From Halorubrum kocurii JCM 14978 (GTDB lineage Archaea; Halobacteriota; Halobacteria; Halobacteriales; Haloferacaceae), in contig NZ_AOJH01000102.1 in assembly GCF_000337355.1 (NCBI RefSeq), forward strand, positions 1 through 34,254: a stretch of 34,254 nt of DNA, given 5' to 3'. Below the pieces are notes generated by a model. That model ran no database searches. It saw only the letters and a program-made list of their open reading frames with translations, and had not been told where the DNA came from. The translations under genes and the position numbers were made by a program. Numbering within the stretch: position 1 is the stretch's first letter; each line of letters opens with the position of its first letter. Of this stretch, positions 23,599-32,101 are shown piece by piece.

Positions 23599-23967
23599 CG
23601 GTTCGGGGTCGGTCGGCTCGCACACCCGCACCCATCCGCCGCTGTTGACCTCGACGAGATACTCGGCGTAGCGGAATTCGACGCTCCCCGTCGTTTCGCG
23701 AGCGGTCCCGTCCGGACGAGCGCCGAAGAGGGCTCCTTCGATCGCGGCGACGTCGACCACGTTGTACAACGTCGGAGCGTCGACCTCAGTCGGCGCGACG
23801 CCCTCGGCGTCCGCGATGGCGAACACGATCACCGACGTGAGGGCGTCGTCTTGGTCGGGGTCGTACAGTCGTTTGGCGACTTGCTGCCACCGCGTGTCCC
23901 GATCGGGGGTCACGTCGTCGCCGCTGTCGGTCCCGCTGCCCGCTCCGCCGTTGTTAGTTTTCGGCAT
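23593..23967 (-). CDS. HalOD1 output-domain protein
   Basis: This 124-aa acidic protein consists almost wholly of a HalOD1 output domain, a haloarchaeal domain thought to act in signal output: the helix DALTSVIVFAIADAEGV, the phrase VDAPTLYNVVDVAAIEGALF and the final strands VEFRYAEYLVEV and GGWVRV. The first 30 residues are disordered and charged. The ATG at 23967 is preferred over the upstream GTG (23976). It overlaps the upstream DUF7344-like gene by 14 bases, so the two are one operon and probably one signalling unit. Confidence 0.85.
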   Translation of the reverse strand: MPKTNNGGAGSGTDSGDDVTPDRDTRWQQVAKRLYDPDQDDALTSVIVFAIADAEGVAPTEVDAPTLYNVVDVAAIEGALFGARPDGTARETTGSVEFRYAEYLVEVNSGGWVRVCEPTDPEPR

Positions 23968-24397
23968 TCGTCTCACCGTTCGCGTTCTGCTGGCTGTCCA
24001 AGGCCGCTCCGGCTCCGATCAGCGCCGCCGTCACCTGCTCTGCGTTTGCAGCGGGCATGACCGTCTCGCTCGCCGCATCGAAGCTGACGACCCCGAGGGC
24101 GACTAACTTCGGGATGTGGGTGTGATAGAGCGAGACGTACGCCCGCTCGTGTTGACGGTGGGTGACCGCCCCTTCGGGAACGTCGTTCTCCCACGCGGCG
24201 ACGTCCGTCGCCAACTCTGTCAGTGACTGCTGTGCGTCCTCGAGCAGCGAGTAACAGACGTATCGACGCCGTCTGTGAGCCAACGCCTCGTAGACGTGAT
24301 CGAACTCGAGTATCTTCCGTGGGAGAGAGCGGTCCCCGGTCGCTCGGACCGAGACGGCGACGTTGCCGTCGTCCTCTCCCGTCGATTCCTCGCTCAT
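23954..24397 (-). CDS. DUF7344-like winged-helix regulator
   Basis: This 147-aa protein carries the haloarchaeal DUF7344 pattern: HVYEALAHRRRRYVCYSLL, then SLTELATDVAAWE, then ERAYVSLYHTHIPKLVALG, a winged-helix arrangement resembling ArsR-type regulators. It is probably a transcription regulator. GTATTAATA (24422-24430) stands 25-33 bp before the ATG, giving a leaderless start. The C-terminal 30 residues are alanine- and asparagine-rich. It overlaps the HalOD1 gene downstream by 14 bases. Confidence 0.84.
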   Translation of the reverse strand: MSEESTGEDDGNVAVSVRATGDRSLPRKILEFDHVYEALAHRRRRYVCYSLLEDAQQSLTELATDVAAWENDVPEGAVTHRQHERAYVSLYHTHIPKLVALGVVSFDAASETVMPAANAEQVTAALIGAGAALDSQQNANGETNAEN

Positions 24398-24668
24398 CTT
24401 GCCGTCCGAGAGGCTCGTAGCGTATTAATACTCTCCGCAGGGGTGAGTATCCGGGAGTAGCGACCCGAACGAGTGGCCCGTCGGCATCTCCGCGACACAC
24501 CGGCGTCCGATCGCGGTCTCGCGTCGCGGCTCCCGAGCCGGGCGTCAGGAGCGTCGTCGGGCGTGGTACTGACGGCGGTCCGGATCGCTCGGCGTGTCCC
24601 GGGACAACGACTACGTCACTGCCCCGAGAACCGGTGGTCATGCGCCGTCACTCGGCACGGAGGCTGGC

Positions 24669-25286
24669 ATGAGCGCGCCGGTTCGGGTCCCGGAACGGCC
24701 GGTCGCGCACGTGTACGACGCGGCGTACGCGGGCGTGCCGAACTGGGACATCGGCCGGCCGCAACAGGCGTTCGTTCGGCTGCTGGACGCGCGGCTCGTT
24801 CGGAGTCCCGTCCTCGACGTCGGGTGCGGGACCGGAGAGCTCTCGCTGTTCCTCGCCCGTCACGGCCACGACGTGCTCGGGATCGACCTCTCGCCGACGG
24901 CGATCCGACAGGCCACCGAAAAGGCGCGGTGGCGCCGGATCCCCGCTCACTTTCTCGTCTGGGACGCGCTGGAGGTTGCGAGGCTCGGAGAAGCGGGCCT
25001 CTCGTTCCGGACGGTCGTGGACTCGGCGATGCTCCACATCTTGGGTGACCGGGAACGCGACCGGTTCATCGAGGGGCTCGGCGACGTCCTCGACACCGGC
25101 GGGCTCTACTGCGTGCTGGGCGACGCCCGTCGCAGGGAACGCGACACCTACGGCATCACGCCCGCGGAGATCCGGGCCCGGTTCCGCGAGGCGGACGGGT
25201 GGGAGGTGCTGTTCGCCTCCCCGACGGTGTTCGAGCGGCGGTGGAGCAGCAACGCGGCGTATCTCATCGTCGTTCTGCGACGGTGA
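24669..25286 (+). CDS. Class I SAM-dependent methyltransferase
   Basis: A 205-aa Rossmann-fold methyltransferase with motif I VLDVGCGTGELSLF (residues 48-61), the acidic end of strand 2 in VLGIDLSPTA, and VVDSAMLHIL as motif IV region. The substrate is unknown; small size and the 'YDAAYAGVPNWDIGRPQ' opening (with W/P positions) are typical of the TehB/thiopurine-like group that methylates small molecules. The ATG at 24669 follows GGAG at ribosome-binding distance; a GTG at 24594 would add 25 residues without homology-like features. Confidence 0.87.
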   Translation: MSAPVRVPERPVAHVYDAAYAGVPNWDIGRPQQAFVRLLDARLVRSPVLDVGCGTGELSLFLARHGHDVLGIDLSPTAIRQATEKARWRRIPAHFLVWDALEVARLGEAGLSFRTVVDSAMLHILGDRERDRFIEGLGDVLDTGGLYCVLGDARRRERDTYGITPAEIRARFREADGWEVLFASPTVFERRWSSNAAYLIVVLRR

Positions 25287-25309
25287 CAGGCGGCGTCGTC
25301 ACCGAGGCG

Positions 25310-25678
25310 TCAGCGCTCGGCGACCCCACGGTCTTCGAAAAACAGAAACAGCGCTATCGCGGCGAGTCCGACGCTCAAGACGCCGGATGCAACGCCGAAC
25401 AGCAGGAACCGCATCCCGTCGAGGAGCCAGAGCACGGCCAGTATCGCGACGTGGAGGACTCCGACCACGTAGAGGATCGGTCTCCAGAACCGGCTCACGT
25501 ACAACCCGACCCCGAGGAGAAAGCTCCCGGCGATCGCGAAGAACTGCGGTTCGCCCGCCGTGTACCCGACGTACCCGTTGATCGCGGCGACGCCCAGCGA
25601 GAGGAAGACGCCGGTCCAGTGGATCCAGCTCCACGACGAGACGTCGGCGATCAGCCCGTCCGGTTCTGCAGTTGCCAT
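25310..25678 (-). CDS. Small four-helix membrane protein
   Basis: A 122-aa protein with four hydrophobic helices (about residues 20-38, 46-62, 66-86, 90-112) and aromatic residues at the start of the first (SWSWIHWTGVFLSLG). I recall haloarchaeal DUF-family proteins of this layout but cannot name it firmly. The function is unknown. TAGTTATAAAC lies about 26 bp before the ATG, so it is leaderless. It converges on the methyltransferase gene; their stop codons are 24 bp apart. Confidence 0.8.
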   Translation of the reverse strand: MATAEPDGLIADVSSWSWIHWTGVFLSLGVAAINGYVGYTAGEPQFFAIAGSFLLGVGLYVSRFWRPILYVVGVLHVAILAVLWLLDGMRFLLFGVASGVLSVGLAAIALFLFFEDRGVAER

Positions 25679-25760
25679 GTGGGCGCGTCTACGCTACAGG
25701 GTATAGTTATAAACCCAAATGCGGCGGTGCGGCGGCGGGACCGGCCGGCGTGGCGGGTCG

Positions 25761-26780
25761 CTATTCGTCCGGCGACGACACCCGCACGACCTGCTTGCCG
25801 ATGTTGTCGCCCGAGAAGAGGCCGAGGAAGGCGTCGGGGGCGTTCTCTAACCCCTCGACGACCGTCTCGCGGTGTTCGAGGTCGCCGGTCGCGACCCAGC
25901 GTCCGAGCCGCTCGCTCGCCTCGCCGAACCGGGTCGCGAAGTCGCCGACGAGCAGCCCTTGGACCCGCGCGCGGACCGGGATCAGCCCGGGGAGCTTCCG
26001 CGGTCCGGTCGGGACCTCCTCGTCGTTGTAGTGGGCGATCTGCCCGCAGACCGCGACCCGCGCGTCGAGGTTCAGCTTGGTGAAGACGGCGTCCGTGATG
26101 GGCCCGCCGACGTTGTCGAAGTACACGTCGACGCCGTCGGGTGCGGCCTCGTCGAGCGCGGCGCGGTAGTCGTCCGTGGTCTTGTAGTTGATCGCGGCGT
26201 CGAAGCCGAGGTCGTCGGTGAGCCACGCGGTTTTCTCGTCGCTGCCGGCGAAGCCGACCACGCGACAGCCGTTCCGCTTGGCGATCTGACCGACGACCGA
26301 CCCGACCGCGCCCGCCGCGCCGGAGACGACGACGGTGTCGCCCGGCTTGGGCTCGCCGACCTCCAGCAGGCCGAAGTAGGCGGTCCGGCCCGGCATGCCG
26401 AGGACGCCGAGGTACGCCTCCGGATCGGCGACGGACGGGTCGACCGGCGCGACGTCGTCGGCGTCGAGCGTCGCGTAGTCGCCCCACCGGCCCTCGCCGG
26501 TCACGAGGTCGCCCGCCTCGTAGGCGTCGCTCGCGCTCTCGACCACTTCGCCGACGACCCCGCCCTTGAGCGCGTCGCCGACGTCCCACGGCTCCGCGTA
26601 CGACTCGGCGTCGCGCATCCGACCGCGCATGTACGGATCGACTGAGAGGAATCGCGTCCGGACGAGGAGTTCGCCGGGGGCAGGCGACGGAACGTCCGTC
26701 TCGCGCAGTTCGAAGCAGTCCTGATCGGGCTCGCCTTCGGGTCGCTCGGCGAGCAGCCACTCGCGGTTGGTGTTCGTCAC
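25761..26780 (-). CDS. NADP-dependent MDR-family oxidoreductase
   Basis: This is a medium-chain reductase of the prostaglandin reductase/leukotriene B4 dehydrogenase and CurA group, which reduces the C=C bond of unsaturated carbonyls with NADPH. It has the N-terminal GroES-like part with FLSVDPYMRGRM (the signature of this group) and the nucleotide-binding GAAGAVGS at residues 154-161. Zinc ligands are absent, as usual here. Its 339 aa match the family. The GTG at 26780 gives the natural N-terminus TNTNREWLLAERP. The open frame continues upstream to 26898 in low-value sequence. Confidence 0.9.
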   Translation of the reverse strand: MTNTNREWLLAERPEGEPDQDCFELRETDVPSPAPGELLVRTRFLSVDPYMRGRMRDAESYAEPWDVGDALKGGVVGEVVESASDAYEAGDLVTGEGRWGDYATLDADDVAPVDPSVADPEAYLGVLGMPGRTAYFGLLEVGEPKPGDTVVVSGAAGAVGSVVGQIAKRNGCRVVGFAGSDEKTAWLTDDLGFDAAINYKTTDDYRAALDEAAPDGVDVYFDNVGGPITDAVFTKLNLDARVAVCGQIAHYNDEEVPTGPRKLPGLIPVRARVQGLLVGDFATRFGEASERLGRWVATGDLEHRETVVEGLENAPDAFLGLFSGDNIGKQVVRVSSPDE

Positions 26781-26894
26781 GGTCGGCCTTGACCGCAGTG
26801 ACCCAATAGGGTTTGGACGCCAGCAGGGAGCGGGGGCGACTCGGGTGGACGCGCGGCGCCGTGGGGAAGACAGCACGGATCGGTCGGGGAGAGG

Positions 26895-27767
26895 TCAATC
26901 GCGCTCCGCGCGGATCCGCTCGACGTGGTACTCGATCACAGAGGCGTCCTCGTTGAGCGAGAAACGCAGCGCGTCGCCGTCGTACGACGCGTCGACCGTG
27001 ACCCGGAGCGGGGACTCGGAGTCGACGTGCGCGCGGTCCGAGTCAGTCAGGAACGGCAGCGACCACAGAGACGCCTCGCGGACGTCTCTCCCCCGTTCGA
27101 GGTAGAACGCCTGAAGGACGGGGTGCGTGAGCACGGCGAGCGAGATCGGTGCACGGAAGAAGCGCCCGCAGTCGTGACACTGCGCCTCCAGCACCGGCGC
27201 CCCCGCCTCCAACACGACGCCTGACTCGATCGCCCTGTAACAGCTCGGGCAGACGTCGCGGGTCACCAGGTCGAGATCCTGTTGTCCGAGCAGCGCCGCC
27301 AGCGCCGTCACCTCCGGGAGCGGTCGCTCCTCGACGAGGCTCCCCGGGAGGTAGTCGCTGTGGTTGAGATGGCCGTTGTCGCACTCGACGAGGAGTTTCC
27401 CGGCCTCGTAGCGGGCGCGGACCGTCTCGCCGCAGGCCCGGCACGGCGCGTTCAGGGCGGTGGGCCCCGACTGCCCCTCGGAGCCGAAGCTCCGGGACAG
27501 AACCGCGCCGACGACCTTTTGTCCGGCGGCATTGAGTTCGTAGCCCGCGTCCGTCTCCTGAACGAACCGCCCGGTGAGCCTGTCGAGGTGGTAGTTGAAC
27601 CGCCCCGAGTCGGAGACACCAACTCGCTCCCGGAGCTCGGAGAAGCTCGCCCCCGGGCTCCGGGGGTCGTCGACCCGCTCTTGGACCAGCGCCTCGAGGA
27701 TACCGATGCGTACCTCCTGACCGAGCGCGTCGAACGCCGCCGCGGCCTCGGGATCGAAGTCAGTCAT
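26895..27767 (-). CDS. ArsR-like winged-helix protein with two zinc ribbons
   Basis: A 290-aa regulator. Residues about 10-95 form an ArsR-type winged helix (FDALGQEVRIGILEALV, then FNYHLDRLTGRFVQ). Then come two zinc knuckle pairs: CRACGETVRARY with CDNGH, and CPSCYRAI with CHDCGRFF. The C-terminal 80 residues are beta-rich (VTVDASYDGDALRFSL). This layout is common in haloarchaea (DUF7351-type as I recall). It probably controls transcription in response to a signal sensed by the C-terminal part. It lies upstream of the MDR reductase in the same direction, with a gap of 114 bp. Confidence 0.87.
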   Translation of the reverse strand: MTDFDPEAAAAFDALGQEVRIGILEALVQERVDDPRSPGASFSELRERVGVSDSGRFNYHLDRLTGRFVQETDAGYELNAAGQKVVGAVLSRSFGSEGQSGPTALNAPCRACGETVRARYEAGKLLVECDNGHLNHSDYLPGSLVEERPLPEVTALAALLGQQDLDLVTRDVCPSCYRAIESGVVLEAGAPVLEAQCHDCGRFFRAPISLAVLTHPVLQAFYLERGRDVREASLWSLPFLTDSDRAHVDSESPLRVTVDASYDGDALRFSLNEDASVIEYHVERIRAERD

Positions 27768-27889
27768 CGTCTGGAAGGGTACCGGATCGTATCGCGCCTC
27801 AGGTTGATTGGTCTACCGGTCGCAGGGACCACGAGCCGATCGGGACCCTCAGCGTGCCGCGACGGTCGGATCGGAGCGGTTCGCGCGGC

Positions 27890-28150
27890 TCACGCGTCGT
27901 GTGTCGTCCACCGCAAATGGCCGAGAGGCGTGTTTTCGCCCCGTTTCCAAGCCTTTCGCGCTCGACAGTGGAGCTTCGCGAGCGCAGCGCCGCCGACGAC
28001 CGCGGTCGTCGTGGCGGGGTAGCTCGCGGACAGGACGACCGCGACGGGCAACAGGACGAACGGGACGACCCCGGCCGCCGTCCGCGGAGGCGGCGCTGTC
28101 GTTTCGTCGCGTCTGCGGGTCGACACCGGACCGGTTGCGTATCCTACCAT
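27890..28150 (-). CDS. Small hypothetical membrane protein
   Basis: An 86-aa protein with two hydrophobic stretches (VVPFVLLPVAVVLSAS and TTTAVVGGAALAKL), probably a helical hairpin, and a basic C-terminus. The ATG at 28150 (MVGYATGP) is chosen because TTACTATTATGG lies about 26 bp upstream. No family is recognised. Confidence 0.6.
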   Translation of the reverse strand: MVGYATGPVSTRRRDETTAPPPRTAAGVVPFVLLPVAVVLSASYPATTTAVVGGAALAKLHCRARKAWKRGENTPLGHLRWTTHDA

Positions 28151-28324
28151 ATCAGTTCGAACGGATCGCACACCCATAATAGTAATCTGAATGATATTTC
28201 TGTAGCGCAGTTTACTGAAATTCAGTTCACCACCGCGGCCGACGGGGTCGCCGAGGCGATACCCCGGACACGCCGCGCGGTTCCCGTGCGTTCGAAGTCG
28301 ATTGGGCGCCCGCGGACGGTCCGG

Positions 28325-29452
28325 TCACCGCTCGCCGAGCGGGATCCGCAGTCCCTCCGTCGTTCGCTCAACCGCGGTGTCGAACGCCGCGGAGCGCTCG
28401 GCGACCGTCTCCCGGACCCACTCGGCGACCTCGCCGTCCGCCAGCGTCGCCGTCTCGTCGACGATTTCGATCGGTTCGACGACCAGCTCGTCGAGGTCGC
28501 CGTCGCGCACGACGAGTTCGAAGAGCGCGCTCCGCTTGTTGCGGACGCCCTGGCGGTCCTGATAGCTGACGTAGTCGTCGACGAAGTCGCCCGCGTCGTA
28601 GATGATCGGGCGTCCCTGATACACCTCGACGCCCTGCAGCACGTGCGCGCTGTGGCCGTGGACGACGTCGACGCCCCGCTCGATCAGCCACCGGCCGAAC
28701 CGCTCGTGGACGGCCCGCGGCTCCGTCTCCCAGTTCGGCCCCCAGTGGAGCGAGGCGACGACGAGGTCAGGGTCGTGGGCCGCCGCGCGATCGAGGACCG
28801 CCTCGACGAGCGAGCGCGTCGCGGATCGCCCGGGGTCGAGCGTCGCGAAGGCGGTCCCGGGCGTCGACGCCCCCGCCGCGAACTCCCGAGACTGATCGGT
28901 GAGGCCGAAGGCGGCGACGGTGCGGTCGCCGGCCTCGAACACCGCGGGTTCGAGCGCGGACTCGCGGTCGGTGCCGGCGCCGGCGTGGGCGATTCCCGCC
29001 TCGGTCAGGTGCGTGTCGGTGTCACGGAGCGCGCGCTCGCCGTAGTCGAGGACGTGGTTGTTCGCGAGCGAGACGAACGACGCGTCGGCGGCCGCTAAGG
29101 CCGGAATCGCGAACGACGGGTCCGACCGGAAGTAGTACACCTTGTCGGGCCACTGCGTGCCGCGGTCGGAGATACAACACTCGAGGTTCGCGACGAGCCC
29201 GTCGAGATCCCCGAGCCGCGGCAGCGTCGACCCCCAGACGCCCGCGGGGTCGTCGTCGGCCCACCGCTCGTTGACGCTGCGCCCGAGCATGAGGTCACCG
29301 ACGAACCCGATCCGCGCGTCGACGTCGGCCGCGTCGAGGTCGTCGCGGGCCGCCCGGTCACCGTCTCGCCGACCGGACGGCAGCGCGGCGCAGCCGGCGA
29401 CGCCGGCGAGTCCGGCGACGCCCGCCGCCAACAGGCTTCGACGCGTTCGCAT
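28325..29452 (-). CDS. CapA-family metallophosphatase-like lipoprotein
   Basis: A 375-aa exported lipoprotein: TRRSLLAAGVAGLAGVAGC gives a twin-arginine start and lipobox cysteine at residue 21. The mature part is the CapA/PGA_cap fold of the calcineurin-like phosphatases: GDLMLGR (D53), NLECC, ANNHVLDYG (N and H as metal ligands), SLHWGPNWE and HGHSAHVLQG. Bacterial CapA takes part in poly-gamma-glutamate export or release; archaeal members are not proven to do so. No capB or capC homologue lies nearby, so the role remains open. It is the last GC-rich core-like gene before the accessory region. Confidence 0.9.
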   Translation of the reverse strand: MRTRRSLLAAGVAGLAGVAGCAALPSGRRDGDRAARDDLDAADVDARIGFVGDLMLGRSVNERWADDDPAGVWGSTLPRLGDLDGLVANLECCISDRGTQWPDKVYYFRSDPSFAIPALAAADASFVSLANNHVLDYGERALRDTDTHLTEAGIAHAGAGTDRESALEPAVFEAGDRTVAAFGLTDQSREFAAGASTPGTAFATLDPGRSATRSLVEAVLDRAAAHDPDLVVASLHWGPNWETEPRAVHERFGRWLIERGVDVVHGHSAHVLQGVEVYQGRPIIYDAGDFVDDYVSYQDRQGVRNKRSALFELVVRDGDLDELVVEPIEIVDETATLADGEVAEWVRETVAERSAAFDTAVERTTEGLRIPLGER

Positions 29453-29516
29453 TAATTACTGGTTCACTGAGCGGTGATTTGAATTCTCCGGCTGTTAAGT
29501 CTGATCACCCCGAGTA

Positions 29517-29804
29517 TCAGTCGTCACCGGGCTTGTACGCACCTGACCGCTTTTCGATCGTATACACCCAGAGCAAGCGATCGTCGTGATCGGCTTCGCA
29601 GCCGAGGCGAAACGCACCGATCCGGAGCTTCGAATGTGGGACGCCTGTGAGCGGTTCCAAATAGTCGGTCGGTTCACGCCACTGGTCCGTTACAATCTCG
29701 TCGAGTTTCGAGACGATACGCTCCTGCTCGTGGCGTTGCAATCTCTCATACTCGCGTTTTGCTGGATCGCTGAACGCCCAGTCCCAGTCGTCACTCCCCG
29801 CCAT
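29517..29804 (-). CDS. RelE/ParE-family toxin
   Basis: A 95-aa toxin of the RelE superfamily: WAFSDPAKREYERLQRHEQERIVSKLDEI, broken at helix ends, then GVPHSKLRIGAFRLGCE and LLWVYTIEKRSGAY. The R-x-G-x-(F/Y)-R-L core strand and basic C-terminal residues are in place, so mRNA cleavage activity is plausible. It follows and overlaps the antitoxin gene by 14 bp in the usual antitoxin-first order. Confidence 0.9.
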   Translation of the reverse strand: MAGSDDWDWAFSDPAKREYERLQRHEQERIVSKLDEIVTDQWREPTDYLEPLTGVPHSKLRIGAFRLGCEADHDDRLLWVYTIEKRSGAYKPGDD

Positions 29805-30087
29805 CCGCGCCCTCGCTCAGGCGTGTTTTTATTTCGTCGCTGCTGTAGGTTTCCCCGTCGCCGGTCCGCAGCTGATGTTCGCTCGTCGCGATATCCTTCC
29901 AGCCAGACCGCGAAAAGGCCGGATGTTTCACTGCGTCTCGGAGTGCCCACCGGATAAACTCACTTCGAGACGGGAAATCCTCCGCACGCCACGTCGCGTC
30001 GAGATCGTCAAGAAACGCCTCCGGGACTTTCAGCGTGATCGTGGTCATGTTGGGGTCGTTGTTACCCCCGGAATCTGCGTCGGACAT
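29791..30087 (-). CDS. Ribbon-helix-helix antitoxin
   Basis: A 98-aa protein with an MTTITLKVPEAFLDDLDAT strand-helix and FPSRSEFIRWALRDAVK second helix, the ribbon-helix-helix (CopG-like) fold. The C-terminal half would wrap the RelE toxin. It also normally represses its own operon. The ATG at 30087 has TTTAGGTAA about 26 bp upstream; a later ATG (30048) starts directly at the ribbon and cannot be excluded. Confidence 0.88.
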   Translation of the reverse strand: MSDADSGGNNDPNMTTITLKVPEAFLDDLDATWRAEDFPSRSEFIRWALRDAVKHPAFSRSGWKDIATSEHQLRTGDGETYSSDEIKTRLSEGADGGE

Positions 30088-30209
30088 ACCAGAGTATTAC
30101 CATTGTGTTACCTAAACGTTGTCGGCGGCCTAGATGGATTGCGTCACTAGCTACCCAGACCGACGCTAGCCTTTTGTATGACTGAGAAAAAGTAATAATA
30201 GAAAATAGT

Positions 30210-30485
30210 ATGAGTGAAACAGAGTCTGAAAAGGTGGTCTCTGTGTCGTCGCGGGGACAAGCGACCATCCCGAAAGAGTTCCGCGAGGAGTTGGGTATCG
30301 ACACGCCCGGCCGTGTGAAGTTCGTTCGGACCGAGGAGGGCGACATCGTTGTACGTCCTATCCACTCGGTGACAGACCTGCGTGGGATTCTGAAAGACAA
30401 AACTGACGACCAGGGGCGCTCGGCAACCGAGCGTCTTCAGAAGGAACGCGAAGCGGACAACGCCAGCGAAGCAGCGTTGCGGTAG
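30210..30485 (+). CDS. AbrB-type antitoxin, no toxin partner beside it
   Basis: A 91-aa SpoVT/AbrB-fold DNA-binding protein: VVSVSSRGQATIPKEFREELGI and VKFVRTEEGDIVVRPI are the swapped-hairpin strands. A toxin-binding tail follows. In haloarchaea such genes usually precede a PIN-domain VapC toxin. Here the next 120 bp hold no open frame with PIN motifs, and the next gene runs the opposite way, so it is an orphan. It diverges from the RelE pair, with 122 bp between starts. Confidence 0.9.
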   Translation: MSETESEKVVSVSSRGQATIPKEFREELGIDTPGRVKFVRTEEGDIVVRPIHSVTDLRGILKDKTDDQGRSATERLQKEREADNASEAALR

Positions 30486-30578
30486 CGCTACACCAGTGAA
30501 GCCAACCGACCCGGCCTATCCGTTCACCAAGAGCGGTTTCTAGGAGTTGAGGGATTCACTAAGGAGCTCAACGCACGC

Positions 30579-30592
30579 TGGATCTAGATCCA
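30579..30592. repeat. Perfect 14-bp palindrome
   Basis: TGGATCTAGATCCA lies between the convergent AbrB and hydrolase genes. It may be a protein site or part of a bidirectional terminator. Confidence 0.6.
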
Positions 30593-30607
30593 AGCACAAC
30601 ATGTCTC

Positions 30608-32101
30608 TCACTGACTGGTTAACATCGAAAACAGCTTTTGTACGTCAGTGACTGTAAATTCGCCGTCGCCGTTGATATCCTCAAACGTCCCATCCCCGTC
30701 TGGATCTGTCGCCTCCGTCGATGCCGATAACTCGTCATTAAACTGTTCGATGGACTCATCGGCAAGGCTCCGTTGGTGGAACTCTACAATATCGTCAATT
30801 GCTGGCCGTGGCGTGTGGCCCTCACGCTCGTATATTTTGAATGCTGCCGTGACGTTCTGATCCTCATAGACGGACTGACAGTACGGCATCCGGTCGCGCT
30901 GCATGTTTGGTCCGTACACGTCAAGCGCGATTTCCCGCTGTGAGTCGCTCCACGCGTCACCGTACGGCAGCGTGTCGTTGAAATCAAGCGCCCCCATGTA
31001 GAGAAATTGATTGACGTCGCGGAAAGCCTCAATATCGAACGATTCTCCGGTAAGTTCCTCAATATTTGCGGCGCCAATCTGGTAGTTTAGCGTGTGACCT
31101 TCCGCCTCCGTGATCGGAAGAAACGCGGTTCCATTGATTCCTCCCGCCGACACAGATAGTACCTCATGAGGATGAAGCGCGGCAAATCGGTTGACGAAGT
31201 TCCCTGAGGCTGAAAAGCCGTTGAGTATTATTCCCGCTGTACTAGCTGTGTACTCTTGATCAGCAATTACGCTACGCGCATCCTTGACCATCTGGATAAG
31301 CTGCTTGTCAATCCGGGCCAAGTCACCGTCGTCAATCGCCATCGTCTCCGTGTCCAGCTGGTGAGTGTAATGTCGCCAGTCAACAGGCTCTGATTCTGGT
31401 CGCGGGAAAGCTGGCACAAGCAGCGGCACGCCCAGCCGACCGCTGATCTCTCGCCCACTCCCGCCGTTATGATCACCACGTGCGGTGTCGCGGGCAGCAG
31501 CGAGATGCTCGTCAAAATTATCGGTTGCTGTTCCGGTATTGTTTGGCTCAACGAGTATTGGGCCCGACGCCTCCTGGGACCGCACTCGGGGTACGTATAA
31601 AAAGTACGGATAGTTGAATCCTGCTGCGGGGTCTGCATCGACCCGTGTTACTGAGAGTCCATCGGTAAACGTGACACTGTCATCGATAGTTATTGACGCA
31701 GTGTCTCGGGCGAGCGAATTTCCGCCGCCATCGGGATACAGAGAGATAGACATTTGTACGTCTTGCCGAACGATCTCTGTCAACTCAAGCGTGTACTCGG
31801 TCGTGTCGATCCCGGATTCAAATTCTCCTCGGTATACCGTTTGATCGTTTTCGGTCCGTACAGTCACCAATACGGGCTCTGCCGTTTTCAACTCAGCAAG
31901 AACAATCGTGTCGCCTGGGGTCGTCTGATCATTAAATACGACTGCTGTTTGGTCGCTGGTGGCTGCTGCCCCGCTACCGGTCCCAGTACCTGCCAGTACT
32001 GTAGAGCCCACTCCAGCGCCTACTGCCAGCTGGAGTGCGCGTCGTCTCGACAGGTTCGATGGAGTCTGAGAGTGGCCAGACCGGTTGTTCCGATTAGACA
32101 T
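30608..32101 (-). CDS. Tat-exported alpha/beta hydrolase with half dockerin-like end
   Basis: A 497-aa secreted protein. The signal has twin arginines (SRRRALQLAVGAG) and no lipobox, so it is released or wall-bound. Residues about 50-150 form a beta domain; from about 160 comes an alpha/beta-hydrolase fold with LNGFSASGNF (nucleophile serine near 294) and a late histidine in EREGHTPRP. The substrate is unknown. The last 30 residues, DPDGDGTFEDINGDGEF and TDVQKLF, are a calcium-binding dockerin-type repeat, but only one is present before the stop. GC is lower than in the core. ATTAAACTC (about 32128-32136) is its likely promoter. It diverges from the beta-propeller gene that has a full version of the same C-terminal module. 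Confidence 0.83.
   Translation of the reverse strand: MSNRNNRSGHSQTPSNLSRRRALQLAVGAGVGSTVLAGTGTGSGAAATSDQTAVVFNDQTTPGDTIVLAELKTAEPVLVTVRTENDQTVYRGEFESGIDTTEYTLELTEIVRQDVQMSISLYPDGGGNSLARDTASITIDDSVTFTDGLSVTRVDADPAAGFNYPYFLYVPRVRSQEASGPILVEPNNTGTATDNFDEHLAAARDTARGDHNGGSGREISGRLGVPLLVPAFPRPESEPVDWRHYTHQLDTETMAIDDGDLARIDKQLIQMVKDARSVIADQEYTASTAGIILNGFSASGNFVNRFAALHPHEVLSVSAGGINGTAFLPITEAEGHTLNYQIGAANIEELTGESFDIEAFRDVNQFLYMGALDFNDTLPYGDAWSDSQREIALDVYGPNMQRDRMPYCQSVYEDQNVTAAFKIYEREGHTPRPAIDDIVEFHQRSLADESIEQFNDELSASTEATDPDGDGTFEDINGDGEFTVTDVQKLFSMLTSQ

Noticed and set aside
25651-26898. 415-codon minus-strand frame
   Set aside because: It covers the MDR reductase in another frame; the reductase frame has full family motifs.
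28214-28226. 13-bp palindrome ACTGAAATTCAGT before the CapA-like gene's 3' end
   Set aside because: It is short, AT-rich and lies between a gene start and a gene stop in the same direction; no second copy was noticed, so it may be chance.
27854-29098. 414-codon plus-strand frame
   Set aside because: It is antisense to the CapA-like gene, with charged low-complexity sequence typical of shadows in GC-rich DNA.
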